From Candidatus Peregrinibacteria bacterium (lineage in GTDB: Bacteria; Patescibacteriota; Gracilibacteria; UM-FILTER-43-11): 14,492 nucleotides of DNA. The stretch spans positions 1-14,492 of the forward strand of contig DAOWGG010000029.1 in assembly GCA_030637565.1 (NCBI GenBank), given 5' to 3'. The stretch's first letter is position 1. Each line of letters starts with the position of its first letter. Below, piece by piece: positions 1 through 7,424 of the stretch. The notes under the pieces are model-generated. The model saw nothing but the letters and a program-made list of their open reading frames with translations, had not been told where the DNA came from and searched no databases. The position numbers and the translations under genes were made by a program.

Positions 1-1
1 A

Positions 2-91
2 AAGACAGCAGCCCCTAAAGCTACCAAGAAGCCTAAAGCCGAAACGGCAGAAACACCTGCTGAAGAAGCAAAAGAAGAGTCTGCTGAATAA
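2..91 (+). CDS. C-terminal tail of an unidentified protein (5' partial)
   Basis: The frame is open from the left edge to a TAA stop at 89-91 and gives 29 residues made almost only of Lys, Ala, Glu, Thr and Pro (it begins KTAAPKATKKPK and ends EEAKEESAE). Such low-complexity charged tails are common at the C-terminus of small ribosomal and nucleic-acid-binding proteins, but no domain is visible, so I assign no function. It is the only plus-strand gene on the left side and is convergent with trxB. A terminator-like structure follows about 15 bp after the stop. The coding call rests on the open frame and its biased composition. Confidence 0.6.
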   Translation, partial: KTAAPKATKKPKAETAETPAEEAKEESAE

Positions 92-106
92 TTAAAACAT
101 CGGTTG

Positions 107-193
107 AAACCCATTGCCCTCCCAGGACTGATTCTGTAGACCCGACATATCGGGACAGGATTTAGAGCCAGCCACCAGAGTGATGGGTTTTTT
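107..193 (+). terminator. Long branched hairpin ending in a T-run, probable terminator of the left-edge gene
   Basis: AAACCCAT at 107-114 pairs with ATGGGTTT at 183-190, and the run T188-T193 follows directly. Inside the arm are further stems: CTGA-TTCTGT (128-137) with ACAGGA-T-TTAG (155-165), and the perfect CCCGA/TCGGG hairpin with a CATA loop (141-154). An arm this long is unusual for an intrinsic terminator and may be a repeat element used as one. On the minus strand the same outer stem is preceded by an A-run, so it could work for only one direction. Confidence 0.5.
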
Positions 194-340
194 AGTAAGT
201 GGCGAAAAACGTGTTCCGAACGAAATGAGGACGACTAGTCCGAAATGAAGTAAGGATTCTGATGTGAAAATCTGCATGCAGATTTTTGCAATCAGGAAAC
301 GTTTCCCCATTGAGCCAGCACGGCACCATTCTAAAGGGGC
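194..340. repeat. Structured repeat, copy 1 (downstream of trxB)
   Basis: This is the most diverged of three related elements (others at 2585-2736 and 7998-8152). It opens with AGTAAGTGGCGA and has GTTCCGAAC near 213. Paired elements are GGAC/GTCC (229-232 with 238-241), TTCTGAT/ATCAGGA (257-263 with 291-297), the inner AAAATCTG/CAGATTTT with a CATG loop (267-286), and CCCC/GGGG (305-308 with 336-339) enclosing the box ATTGAGCCAGCAC. It lies between the stop of trxB and the terminator-like structure, so unlike the other copies it is not next to a start codon. Orientation of any transcript is unknown; a T-G pair in the third stem slightly favours the plus strand. Confidence 0.7.
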
Positions 341-347
341 TTAACAA

Positions 348-1271
348 TTACTCATTATCCTCCATCCACTTCTTCGCATCAATCGACGCCATACAACCAC
401 TGCCCGCCGATGTGATCCCCTGACGATATCGATGATCAGCAACATCTCCTGCGGCAAATACACCAGGCACGCTAGTCATGGTGTGCTCTTTTTGAACAAT
501 AAAACCAGTTTTATCCAATTCAACCTGATCTTTGAATAAATCGGTAACGGGAATATGTCCAATAGCCAAAAACATTCCATCCACTTCGATTTCAGACGTT
601 TCACCTGACTGAGTGTCTTTTAGTCGTAAGCCAGTCACCTTAGCATCTCCTAAAACCTCATCAACGGTTTTATTCATTAAAATTTCAATCTTTTCATTCG
701 CCTTCACTCGATCGATCATGATTTCAGAAGCTCGGAAATTCTCGGTTCGATTCACCAAATAAACTTTGGTTGCAAATTTGGTCAAAAAATTAGCCTCCTC
801 CATCGCACTATCCCCTCCACCAATAACAGCCACCACTTTTTCTTTAAAAAAGAATCCATCACAAGTGGCACAAGCAGACACCCCTTTCGCCCAAAATGTT
901 TTTTCGGATTCCAGCCCAAGCATCCGAGGCTTTGCACCTGTAGCAATAATAACCGTTTTAGCCAAATACTCCTCTTCATCCACATAAACCTTTAACGGCT
1001 GAGAGCTAAAATCAACCTTCGTCACATCCTTGGTAACATATTCCACACCAAAACGAGCAGCTTGAGCTCGCATTTCAGTCATCAGCTGTGGCCCCATAAT
1101 ACCGTCTTTAAAACCAGGAAAGTTTTCTACCTCCGTTGTCGTGGTCAATTGACCTCCAGGCTGCCACCCCTCAAAGATTAGGGTTTTTAAGTTTGCTCGA
1201 GAAGAATAGATTCCCGCGGTAAACCCAGCAGGCCCCGATCCAATAACAATCACATCATAAATATCATTCAT
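348..1271 (-). CDS. trxB: Thioredoxin reductase (NAD(P)H-dependent flavoprotein)
   Basis: A 307-residue protein, the usual length for low-molecular-weight thioredoxin reductase, which passes electrons from NADPH through FAD to a redox disulfide and then to thioredoxin in the cytoplasm. Visible motifs are the FAD dinucleotide fold GSGPAG at residues 11-16, the redox motif CATC at 134-137, the NAD(P)H fold GGGDSA at 151-156, and the C-terminal FAD motif AAGD. The segment that reads HRRDGFRA in E. coli reads NRTENFRA here (174-181), so the His and one of the two arginines that grip the NADPH 2'-phosphate are replaced; cofactor preference may differ. It is the last gene of the minus-strand cluster, 87 bp after the zinc-ribbon gene. 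The leader (TCTAAAATT before ATG) resembles that of the first ATPase gene and has no Shine-Dalgarno site. Confidence 0.96.
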   Translation of the reverse strand: MNDIYDVIVIGSGPAGFTAGIYSSRANLKTLIFEGWQPGGQLTTTTEVENFPGFKDGIMGPQLMTEMRAQAARFGVEYVTKDVTKVDFSSQPLKVYVDEEEYLAKTVIIATGAKPRMLGLESEKTFWAKGVSACATCDGFFFKEKVVAVIGGGDSAMEEANFLTKFATKVYLVNRTENFRASEIMIDRVKANEKIEILMNKTVDEVLGDAKVTGLRLKDTQSGETSEIEVDGMFLAIGHIPVTDLFKDQVELDKTGFIVQKEHTMTSVPGVFAAGDVADHRYRQGITSAGSGCMASIDAKKWMEDNE

Positions 1272-1291
1272 AATTTTAGAGTCAATAAAAA

Positions 1292-1320
1292 AAATAAGCT
1301 GTTTTTAAAATAAATATCAA
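1292..1320 (-). promoter_or_regulatory. Possible weak promoter for trxB
   Basis: On the minus strand TTGATA (1320-1315) is followed after 17 nt by TTATTT (1297-1292), about 20 nt upstream of the trxB start. The -35 is good and the -10 is poor. In sequence this AT-rich such matches arise by chance, so this is a weak call. Confidence 0.3.
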
Positions 1321-1358
1321 AAGTTAGTTTTTATGAATCCAATAAAGAGGTATTTTAT

Positions 1359-1499
1359 TTACTCTTCCTCAGAGTCACAAACACATTTACTTTTGACCTC
1401 ACCACAATCGAGACATTGCTCTTCCATCGGAATATTACACATATTGCATATGTCATCAACATTGCCTTCAGTGCCACACTTAGGACATTTTCCTTCCAT
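1359..1499 (-). CDS. 46-residue zinc-ribbon-like microprotein
   Basis: ATG at 1499 opens a 46-codon frame closed by TAA at 1361-1359. The protein begins MEGKCPKCGTEG and contains four closely spaced cysteine pairs: CPKC, CNMC, CLDC and CVC, eight cysteines in all, then an acidic SEEE end. CxxC knuckles of this kind bind structural zinc, and eight cysteines could hold two zinc ions. Family and partner are unknown. It is too short for standard gene cut-offs, but the cysteine spacing in this single frame, and its place in a same-strand gap between a membrane protein and trxB, argue that it is real. Next to a thioredoxin reductase its cysteines could also be redox active; that is inference. A 62-codon frame on the same strand (1543-1355) covers it but has no recognisable protein features. 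Confidence 0.8.
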   Translation of the reverse strand: MEGKCPKCGTEGNVDDICNMCNIPMEEQCLDCGEVKSKCVCDSEEE

Positions 1500-1532
1500 A
1501 GAACTAAAAACTTAGAGATTAAATTTAATCTA

Positions 1533-1561
1533 ATTATAAACAAAAAAGGATTTAATAAAAG
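1533..1561 (-). promoter_or_regulatory. Possible -10 box upstream of the zinc-ribbon gene
   Basis: A perfect TATAAT on the minus strand (1538-1533) lies about 34 nt upstream of the microprotein ATG. The hexamer 17 nt further upstream is CTTTTA, a poor -35. The gene could equally be read from the upstream operon. Confidence 0.3.
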
Positions 1562-1570
1562 TAGTTTTTG

Positions 1571-1882
1571 CTACACCAATAAATCATGATCATCACCCCC
1601 TTTATCATGAAACTCATGCAAAGCTAGACCGCTAAAGGTAAAAATTAAGAATCCGATCAAAAGAGTTAGAGGAAGATCGAGATATTGCACACTGTATTCC
1701 CAAATAGACCGCCCCACCATTATTCCCCCCACAATGAAGCCGGCAATGGAGAAGATGGTCCGTTTCCCAATAAAAATTTCCTTCATGGTATAGCCCAACT
1801 GCTCACTATAATGTCCAAATCGTATACGAACTCCTTTTTTCTTTTCTTGTGGCGCTGGCAACTGTTTTGGTAGGTCTTCCAT
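1571..1882 (-). CDS. Two-helix membrane protein of unknown function
   Basis: A 103-residue protein starting MEDLPKQLPAPQEKKKG. After a charged N-terminal segment of about 40 residues come two hydrophobic helices (about 42-60 and 70-88), then a short C-terminal tail rich in His and Asp (HEFHDKGGDDHD). By the positive-inside rule the Lys/Arg-rich N-terminus is cytoplasmic, which puts the tail on the same side. I do not recognise the family. The gene follows subunit D by 75 bp on the same strand, where E. hirae has ntpH and ntpJ, but it resembles neither in what can be seen. I chose the ATG at 1882 (leader TTTTAATT) over a GTG at 1924 because the 14 extra residues look like translated leader. 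The HD-rich tail could bind metal; this is inference. Confidence 0.8.
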   Translation of the reverse strand: MEDLPKQLPAPQEKKKGVRIRFGHYSEQLGYTMKEIFIGKRTIFSIAGFIVGGIMVGRSIWEYSVQYLDLPLTLLIGFLIFTFSGLALHEFHDKGGDDHDLLV

Positions 1883-1926
1883 AATTAAAATAGATAAGTT
1901 GTTTATCAGCATACCAAAAAACACCT

Positions 1927-1960
1927 TAATTAGTAATTAGTAATTGATAATTAGCAATTA
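1927..1960. repeat. TAATTAGTAATT-type AT-rich repeat in the gap after subunit D
   Basis: TAATTAGTAATT at 1927-1938 is extended by a tandem AGTAATT and then by the degenerate units TGATAATTAG and CAATTA. The same 12-mer occurs inverted at 6361-6372 and directly at 12109-12120. Confidence 0.6.
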
Positions 1961-2584
1961 ACCCTGAGCTTCAATCTTCGCCTTCACCACCATCGTATTG
2001 ATGATCGTACCACGTTCCATTTCACCCAATTTCATCTGGATGAACTTAATAGTATCTTCCAAATCAGGAATCATACGATATTCAAGCGCGTTCACACGAC
2101 GACGGGTTTTTTCGAGCTCATCCGCCAACGCTTCCGCTGATTTTTCAATCTCCGCCAATTCAATAAGTAGAGGAAAGACATCTTGGAAGGACTGAAGAGA
2201 CATGTCGAGCTCACCACTGGTCTGTAAATAACCATAAGTAATCACATCCCCTTCTGTTTTCAAAGTGAACTGAGGAATGCGAACCGACATCACGTTCTTA
2301 GTTTTAACTGAAAGCTCTGTTTTAGCGGTTGAATACAAAAGCGCTCCTTCTACAAATTCCTCAGACATCAAAGACCCTGCACGAATGAAATTCTTAAACG
2401 CTCCCCCTAATTTTTCCTCCACATCTTCACGGATACGCTTCGCTTCACGGATAATCTCCATGAATTTCTGCATCAGACCATCCTGCTTATCTTTAAGCAA
2501 TTTATGTCCGCGTTTAGCACCCTTGATCTTCTTTTTGAGACCGAGGAGAGCCATTCGAGTTGGATTGACGTTTAAGATCGCCAT
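1958..2584 (-). CDS. ntpD: V/A-type ATPase central-shaft subunit D
   Basis: A 208-residue protein that forms the rotating coiled-coil shaft inside the A3B3 head, linking ATP chemistry to the c-ring through subunits F and C/d. The family-typical start is VNPTRMALL (residues 6-14) followed by a Lys-rich helix containing KRGHKLLKDK; a second long helix near the C-terminus (about 140-195) completes the antiparallel coiled coil. The frame stays open 35 codons further upstream, but that extension is only the translated repeat element, so the ATG at 2584 is the start. It is separated from subunit B by 155 bp that the repeat fills almost completely. The bases before the ATG (CTACTTACC) belong to the repeat and include no Shine-Dalgarno site. 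Confidence 0.95.
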   Translation of the reverse strand: MAILNVNPTRMALLGLKKKIKGAKRGHKLLKDKQDGLMQKFMEIIREAKRIREDVEEKLGGAFKNFIRAGSLMSEEFVEGALLYSTAKTELSVKTKNVMSVRIPQFTLKTEGDVITYGYLQTSGELDMSLQSFQDVFPLLIELAEIEKSAEALADELEKTRRRVNALEYRMIPDLEDTIKFIQMKLGEMERGTIINTMVVKAKIEAQG

Positions 2585-2736
2585 GGTAAGTAGTGAGTAA
2601 CACGTTCCGAATGGAACGAGGACGACCGAATGGAAGTCCGAAGTAAAGTGAGGACTCCGATGTATAAATTTGCGAGCAAATTTGTGCAATCGGAGAGTGT
2701 GACCCTATTGAAGCAGCACAGGGCCGCTCCGCAAGG
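2585..2736. repeat. Structured repeat, copy 2 (fills the B-D gap)
   Basis: The element runs from the base next to the D start codon to 3 bp short of the B stop codon. In plus-strand order it shows GTAAGTAGTGAG, the hairpin GTTCC-GAAT-GGAAC (2604-2617), GGAC/GTCC (2620-2623 with 2636-2639), CTCCGAT/ATCGGAG (2655-2661 with 2689-2695) enclosing AAATTTG-CGAG-CAAATTT (2666-2683), and CCCT/AGGG (2703-2706 with 2720-2723) around the box ATTGAAGCAGCAC, then GCTCC. Copy 3 at 7998-8152 has the same order and the same junction with a start codon. It could act as an RNA element in the operon transcript, as an antisense RNA, or as a DNA repeat. Confidence 0.85.
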
Positions 2737-2739
2737 TTA

Positions 2740-4110
2740 TTAGTCTTTCATATATTTATCAATATGCTCAGCCTTCACACGTTTAAGCTCAGCTTTTGGA
2801 AGAAGTTTTAGAAGTTCCCAACCAATATCCAAAGAAGACTGAATATCGCGATCATCATATTCTCCCTGACGGATATATTTATCTTCAAACGCATTCGCAA
2901 AGTGCATATAAGCACGATCTGTTTCATCCAAAGCCGCTTCACCTAAGATCACTGCCAACTCACGAACGTCTTTACCACGAGCGTAAGAAGCATACAACTG
3001 ATTCATTAAACCAGCATGATCTTCACGAGTTTTATCAGGTCCGATTCCCTTATCTTTCAAACGAGAAAGAGAAGGAAGTACATCCACTGGTGGGAAAATT
3101 CCCTTTCGATGCAAATCACGAGAAAGCACCAATTGACCCTCGGTAATATAACCAGTCAAATCAGGAATTGGATGAGTGATATCATCTTCCGGCATTGTTA
3201 GAATAGGAATCTGAGTCACTGAACCCTCCTTTCCTTTAATACGACCTGCTCGTTCGTACAAAGTCGCAAGATCGGTATATAGATAACCAGGATAACCACG
3301 ACGACCAGGAACCTCTTTACGAGCGGCAGAAACTTCACGAAGCGCCTCCGCGTAATTGGTTAGATCGGTTAGAATTACAAGTACGTGCATTCCTTTTTCA
3401 TATGCCAAGTATTCCGCAGTGGTCAACGCCAAACGAGGAGTTGCAATACGTTCTACCACAGGATCATCCGCTGTATTTACAAACAAAACCGCCTTTTCAA
3501 TCGCACCGGTTTTTTCAAATTCAGACTGAAAGAATTGAGCCTCTTCAAAAGTCACACCCATCGCAGCAAAAACCACCGCAAAATCAGAACCATCTTTCAC
3601 TTTCGCCTGACGAGCGATCATCGCTGCAATACGGTTGTGAGGAAGACCCGCTCCAGAGAAAACAGGAAGCTTTTGTCCACGTACCAATGTATTCAAACAA
3701 TCAAGTGTAGAAATACCCGTTTGAATAAAGTCATTTGGATAATCACGTGAATAAGGATTGATCGCAGAACCGCTGATATCCAATCTCTTTTCAGGGATGA
3801 TTTCAGGCTGATTATCAATCGGTTTACCAGAACCATTAAACACACGTCCAAGCATATCCTCAGAAACTCCGAGCTTCATTGTTTCACCAAGAAAGCGAGC
3901 TTTCGCTCCCTCAGTAACCGCTCCTTGTGTGCTTTCGAACATCTGCACAAGCGCACGACCTTCAGAAGCTTCAAGAACCTTCCCGAGACGAGTGTTTTTT
4001 TCACCGGGCATCTGAATCTCAACAAGCTCTTCGTATTTAATATCTTCAACGCCTTCCACAACAACGAGTGGTCCGGAGACGGAAGTAATTGTCTTATATT
4101 CTTTCTGCAT
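2740..4110 (-). CDS. ntpB: V/A-type ATPase non-catalytic subunit B
   Basis: A 456-residue protein, normal length for the family. It alternates with subunit A in the hexameric head and supplies one side of each nucleotide site. The N-terminal beta-barrel begins near [10 protein letters not shown] (12-21). The position of the Walker A loop is occupied by the degenerate SGAGLPHN (152-159), with no Lys-Thr pair, as expected for a B subunit that does not hydrolyse ATP. The arginine finger that reaches into the catalytic site of A is R350 in PSLSRLK, the same number as in E. hirae NtpB. It follows subunit A by 88 bp and precedes D by 155 bp, both gaps filled with repeats. The leader is TTTACTTAAATC, without a Shine-Dalgarno site. 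Confidence 0.97.
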   Translation of the reverse strand: MQKEYKTITSVSGPLVVVEGVEDIKYEELVEIQMPGEKNTRLGKVLEASEGRALVQMFESTQGAVTEGAKARFLGETMKLGVSEDMLGRVFNGSGKPIDNQPEIIPEKRLDISGSAINPYSRDYPNDFIQTGISTLDCLNTLVRGQKLPVFSGAGLPHNRIAAMIARQAKVKDGSDFAVVFAAMGVTFEEAQFFQSEFEKTGAIEKAVLFVNTADDPVVERIATPRLALTTAEYLAYEKGMHVLVILTDLTNYAEALREVSAARKEVPGRRGYPGYLYTDLATLYERAGRIKGKEGSVTQIPILTMPEDDITHPIPDLTGYITEGQLVLSRDLHRKGIFPPVDVLPSLSRLKDKGIGPDKTREDHAGLMNQLYASYARGKDVRELAVILGEAALDETDRAYMHFANAFEDKYIRQGEYDDRDIQSSLDIGWELLKLLPKAELKRVKAEHIDKYMKD

Positions 4111-4130
4111 GATTTAAGTAAATTAGTTAA

Positions 4131-4190
4131 TAGTTTGTAGTTTGTAGTTTGTAGCAACCATGAGCTGCCAACTGTTAACTGTAAACTACA
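4131..4190. repeat. Inverted heptamer repeats in the A-B gap
   Basis: TAGTTTG is repeated three times in tandem (4131-4151, plus a partial TAG). After 15 bp come three degenerate heptads, AACTGTT, AACTGTA and AACTACA (4170-4190). AACTACA is the exact reverse complement of a rotation of TAGTTTG, so the two arrays can pair into an imperfect hairpin in the A-B intercistronic RNA. Confidence 0.75.
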
Positions 4191-4198
4191 GACAAAAA

Positions 4199-5965
4199 TT
4201 ATTTTTTAAGTGTTTGTATAGAACTAGCAACCTCTTTAGCCAAAGCTTCAAAAGCGTCCCAATTTCCTTCTTCAATTTCTTTCGCTTTAACAACCTTTTC
4301 CATCACACGAAGCTTCTTAAGTTCTTCAAAATCAAATTCTTCCTGTTCAACAATATCCTGAGCAGAGTTATAGATGCTCATAATACATTTAAGCATCCAA
4401 TATTGTTTTTTAAGAGAAGTGTATGCGTCTTCAGCATCAAACGCATTTTGGAACAAGAAATCTTCACGAATAGACTTCGCAGTTTCTAAAACCAAACGTT
4501 CTTTAGGACTCAAAGCATCCATACCGACCAAACGAACGATTTCTTCCAATTTAGATTCTTCTTGTAAAAGAGACATCGCTCCTTCACGAACCGCCATTGC
4601 ATCATCAGCCACATTCTTACCCCAGTATCCAGAAACGTTATCAGCATAAAGTGTGTAAGAAGAAAGCCAGTTGATCGCTGGGAAATGTCTTCGTCGAGCT
4701 AGGTTTGCATCAAGACCCCAGAAAACTTTAGTCACACGAAGTGTATTTTGAGTCACCGGTTCAGAAAGGTCACCACCCGGAGGAGATACCGCACCGATAA
4801 CGGTTAGACTTCCTTGTCGATCATCAGATCCAAGACATTCAACCGCACCCGCTCGTTCGTAGAAACCAGCCGTTCGGGAACCAAGGTAAGCAGGATATCC
4901 TTCCTCACCTGGCATTTCCTCAAGACGACCAGACATTTCACGCATCGCTTCCGCCCACCTCGACGTACTGTCCGCCATCAACGCCACGTTATAACCCATA
5001 TCACGGTAATATTCCGCAATGGTCATTCCTGTGTAAACAGACGCTTCACGAGCCGCTACTGGCATATTAGAAGTGTTTGCAATCAACACCGTTCGTTTCA
5101 TCAAAGGTTCACCTGTATTCGGATCTTTCAATTCTGGAAATTCCATCAATACATCGGTCATCTCATTTCCACGCTCTCCACAACCCACATAAACAATCAC
5201 TTGAGCGTCACAGTATTTAGCAATGGTTTGCTGAGTTACCGTTTTACCCGCTCCGAATGGACCAGGAATACAACCCGCTCCTCCTTTTGCCAATGGGAAC
5301 AAAGTATCAAGAATACGAGTTCCAGTGACAAGCGGTTCAATAGGCACACGTTTAGATTGAGACTTTCGAGAAATACGAATCGGCCATTTCTGAAGCATAG
5401 TTATTTTATGATGCTTACCATTTTCATCTTCAATCACAGCAACCACTTCTTCAACGGTTTTATTACCAGAGTGGATCTCAACAATCTTTCCGGAAATATC
5501 AACAGGAACCATGATTTTATGGTTGATCAAAACCGTTTCCTGAACCTCACCTAGAATATCCCCTTCAACAACAGCGTCTCCACTATTTACAACAGGTTTG
5601 AAATCCCATTTCTTTTCACGATCGATATTAGAAACATGAATTCCACGAGCGATAAACGCACCGGATTCTTTTTCCATCAATTCCAAAGGACGTTGGATTC
5701 CATCGTAAAAGTTTTCAAGAAGACCAGGTCCAAGTTCTACAGAAAGAGTTTGACCCGTTAAAAAAACAGGTTCACCAGGTCCAACACCTCCTGTTTCTTC
5801 GTACACCTGAATAGAAGCGGTATCGCCATCAAGGCCGATAACCTCTCCCACGAGTCGCTGATCAGAAACGTATACTACCTCGAACATTTTGGCAGTAGAC
5901 ATCCCTTTAGCAACCACGAGTGGTCCAGAAACTTTAATAATTGTACCTTCTTTATGAGTTGTCAT
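4199..5965 (-). CDS. ntpA: V/A-type ATPase catalytic subunit A
   Basis: A 588-residue protein, typical for subunit A and longer than F-type beta because of the inserted bulge domain (about residues 110-200). It hydrolyses or makes ATP at the A/B interface of the cytoplasmic head. The P-loop is GPFGAGKT (235-242) with the catalytic lysine K241; the catalytic glutamate is E264 in GCGERGNE (261-268); the motif [16 protein letters not shown] (328-343) follows. All essential residues are present, so the enzyme should be active. The sequence cannot show whether the complex mainly makes ATP or mainly pumps ions. The ATG at 5965 is preceded by TAATTTCTAATAATC, with no Shine-Dalgarno site. The gap to F upstream is 37 bp (49% longer gaps elsewhere hold repeats); this one shows only AT-rich sequence. 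Confidence 0.98.
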   Translation of the reverse strand: MTTHKEGTIIKVSGPLVVAKGMSTAKMFEVVYVSDQRLVGEVIGLDGDTASIQVYEETGGVGPGEPVFLTGQTLSVELGPGLLENFYDGIQRPLELMEKESGAFIARGIHVSNIDREKKWDFKPVVNSGDAVVEGDILGEVQETVLINHKIMVPVDISGKIVEIHSGNKTVEEVVAVIEDENGKHHKITMLQKWPIRISRKSQSKRVPIEPLVTGTRILDTLFPLAKGGAGCIPGPFGAGKTVTQQTIAKYCDAQVIVYVGCGERGNEMTDVLMEFPELKDPNTGEPLMKRTVLIANTSNMPVAAREASVYTGMTIAEYYRDMGYNVALMADSTSRWAEAMREMSGRLEEMPGEEGYPAYLGSRTAGFYERAGAVECLGSDDRQGSLTVIGAVSPPGGDLSEPVTQNTLRVTKVFWGLDANLARRRHFPAINWLSSYTLYADNVSGYWGKNVADDAMAVREGAMSLLQEESKLEEIVRLVGMDALSPKERLVLETAKSIREDFLFQNAFDAEDAYTSLKKQYWMLKCIMSIYNSAQDIVEQEEFDFEELKKLRVMEKVVKAKEIEEGNWDAFEALAKEVASSIQTLKK

Positions 5966-6002
5966 GATTATTAGAAATTAATGTAAAATTAAAAATTTAA
6001 AT

Positions 6003-6353
6003 TTAAGAAAGAATATCCATACCGACTGCTTTTTCTACAATTGCTTTAAGCTTTTGCAGACCGTAACCCGTTGTACCCAAATGACTGGGCAAAGGAATTA
6101 TGGCAGGAAGCGGATCAGCGGATAGTTTTTTGTAATCTTCCGGAGTAATATCTTTAGCAAACTCTTCCATAATAAATACAATCGCGTATTTATTCTTCAT
6201 TTCCCCTTCAACCTCCACCTTATCTTTTTTAAGAGAGTAAAGCTGTTCAACAGCCACCTTAGAATCGGTCACATACACAGGTTCAAGCCCAAGAGCTTTG
6301 AATCCAAGAATCGCTTCACGCGGTCCGATGATGGCCATTTTATATTGATGCAT
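6003..6353 (-). CDS. ntpG: V/A-type ATPase subunit F
   Basis: A 116-residue protein with a Rossmann-like fold that sits at the foot of the central shaft next to subunit D. The N-terminal strand and turn MAIIGPREAILGFKALGLEP (residues 6-25) and the C-terminal helix ending VEKAVGMDIL are family signatures. Three extra in-frame codons upstream begin with TTG, so the ATG at 6353 is the better start. Seven nucleotides before it on the coding strand is the 12-mer TAATTAGTAATT, found at nearly the same distance before rarA. It follows subunit C by about 60 bp; that gap also contains a small hairpin. Confidence 0.93.
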   Translation of the reverse strand: MHQYKMAIIGPREAILGFKALGLEPVYVTDSKVAVEQLYSLKKDKVEVEGEMKNKYAIVFIMEEFAKDITPEDYKKLSADPLPAIIPLPSHLGTTGYGLQKLKAIVEKAVGMDILS

Positions 6354-6360
6354 AACTTTC

Positions 6361-6418
6361 AATTACTAATTAGTCATCGCGAAACGAGACTCCGTTCGCG
6401 GAGTAATTACTAAATTAG
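6361..6418. repeat. C-F gap: TAATTAGTAATT and a small hairpin
   Basis: AATTACTAATTA at 6361-6372 is the minus-strand form of the 12-mer TAATTAGTAATT, and a diverged copy (AGTAATTACTAAATTAG) stands at 6402-6418. Between them CTCCG and CGGAG (6390-6394 and 6399-6403) form a hairpin with a four-base loop. In the operon transcript the hairpin would sit about 37 nt upstream of the subunit F start. Confidence 0.6.
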
Positions 6419-7422
6419 AGGGATAAAACGTTTTTATGAATATCGGCCGTTGGCAGTTGATTCAACTTACCAACCAAAACCGTTCGGAGGATCTGCATAT
6501 GATTTTCAAATTTCCAGAAGAATGCGAAAACAGGCTCTGGACCAAATGACATTTTTTTACTTTCTTCCATATAGCTCTGAAGCAATTCACTCATTTTCTT
6601 CTCCACAGAAAGTAGTGTTTTTTCTTTCAGGAATTCTTCGAGAACAAGAGCGAGCTCATCACAATGCATCTTTCTTTCAAGAAGCTGTCGAAGTTCTTCG
6701 TAACCCTTTTTATAGCTCTCAATAAAAACAGAAGCATCCACACGACCCCCTTCAAGCAAAATGCCTTCAAGGTGAATGGCTTCCTTCTTCAACTCTTTAA
6801 ATCGAATGAAGGTTTTCAAGTTAGTTAAGTCAATCAATCGCTGTAAATAACCAATAGTAAGAGGGCTTTTAAAGGTTTGAGCCATTGAAAGTGTCTCTTC
6901 TAAATAGTGCTTATCAACCAATTGGTCAACCATCTGAGAATCCCCTGTTCTTTCAAATTCTTTAGCAACATCAACCAAGGTTTCATGAAGCCCTTCTGTC
7001 AAAGAAGGAGTTTTTCCTTCCAACACAAACCGTTCCCAATCTTCAGCAGTTAAAGAACCCAAATCAACCAAAGCATGACTCACATCCGCGTATCCACGTT
7101 CGTTTAAACGAGCTTTTAAAGAAACCTTTAAATTGTGGAAGTCGTATTTCATCCATAAAAATCGAATCGCTTCAGCAGAAGGAGACATTTTTAGTAGAAG
7201 GGAAATCATTTTCTGAGTCGCATGAGTAAGAACTTTCTGAAATTCAGCAGCTGAGTATTCCCCGATACTACCGGAGATAAAAGGAAGATCATTCAAAACT
7301 CGGAAAGTTTCATCAGATGACTTCGCCTCAATCATACGTTCAACAAGATTAGAGGTAGGAAATTGAGTTTCCAAAGCTCGGAGTCTGCCAATGATGTAAG
7401 CGTAATCCGCTGAGTTAGACAT
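6415..7422 (-). CDS. ntpC: V/A-type ATPase subunit C (d-type, rotor cap)
   Basis: A 335-residue, largely helical protein with the length and N-terminus (YAYIIGRLRALETQ, residues 8-21) of the NtpC/AhaC family. It forms the funnel-shaped socket that couples the D/F shaft to the membrane c-ring. Sequence conservation in this family is low, so the call rests on length, all-helical composition, and position between E and F exactly as in E. hirae. Only 2 bp separate it from the stop of subunit E, so the two are probably translationally coupled. This is the tightest junction in the ATPase operon. The leader CTCTTAAAT overlaps the end of E. Confidence 0.92.
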   Translation of the reverse strand: MSNSADYAYIIGRLRALETQFPTSNLVERMIEAKSSDETFRVLNDLPFISGSIGEYSAAEFQKVLTHATQKMISLLLKMSPSAEAIRFLWMKYDFHNLKVSLKARLNERGYADVSHALVDLGSLTAEDWERFVLEGKTPSLTEGLHETLVDVAKEFERTGDSQMVDQLVDKHYLEETLSMAQTFKSPLTIGYLQRLIDLTNLKTFIRFKELKKEAIHLEGILLEGGRVDASVFIESYKKGYEELRQLLERKMHCDELALVLEEFLKEKTLLSVEKKMSELLQSYMEESKKMSFGPEPVFAFFWKFENHMQILRTVLVGKLNQLPTADIHKNVLSL

Positions 7423-7424
7423 AT

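Noticed and set aside
92..310. 72-codon minus-strand frame downstream of trxB
   Set aside because: It runs through repeat copy 1 and the terminator-like structure; its peptide resembles the translated repeat upstream of D and E and shows no protein-like features.
194..340. Group II intron or riboswitch
   Set aside because: There is no domain V-like hairpin, no reverse transcriptase and no known aptamer core that I can recognise; the element was therefore left as an unclassified structured repeat.
2585..2689. N-terminal extension of subunit D by 35 codons
   Set aside because: The extension is translated repeat; the known family N-terminus starts at the ATG at 2584. The similar peptide in front of subunit E follows automatically from the shared repeat and is not independent support.
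4814..5554. 246-codon plus-strand frame opposite subunit A
   Set aside because: It is the antisense shadow of a highly conserved catalytic subunit, with biased composition (His, Arg, Ser, Thr) and no motifs.
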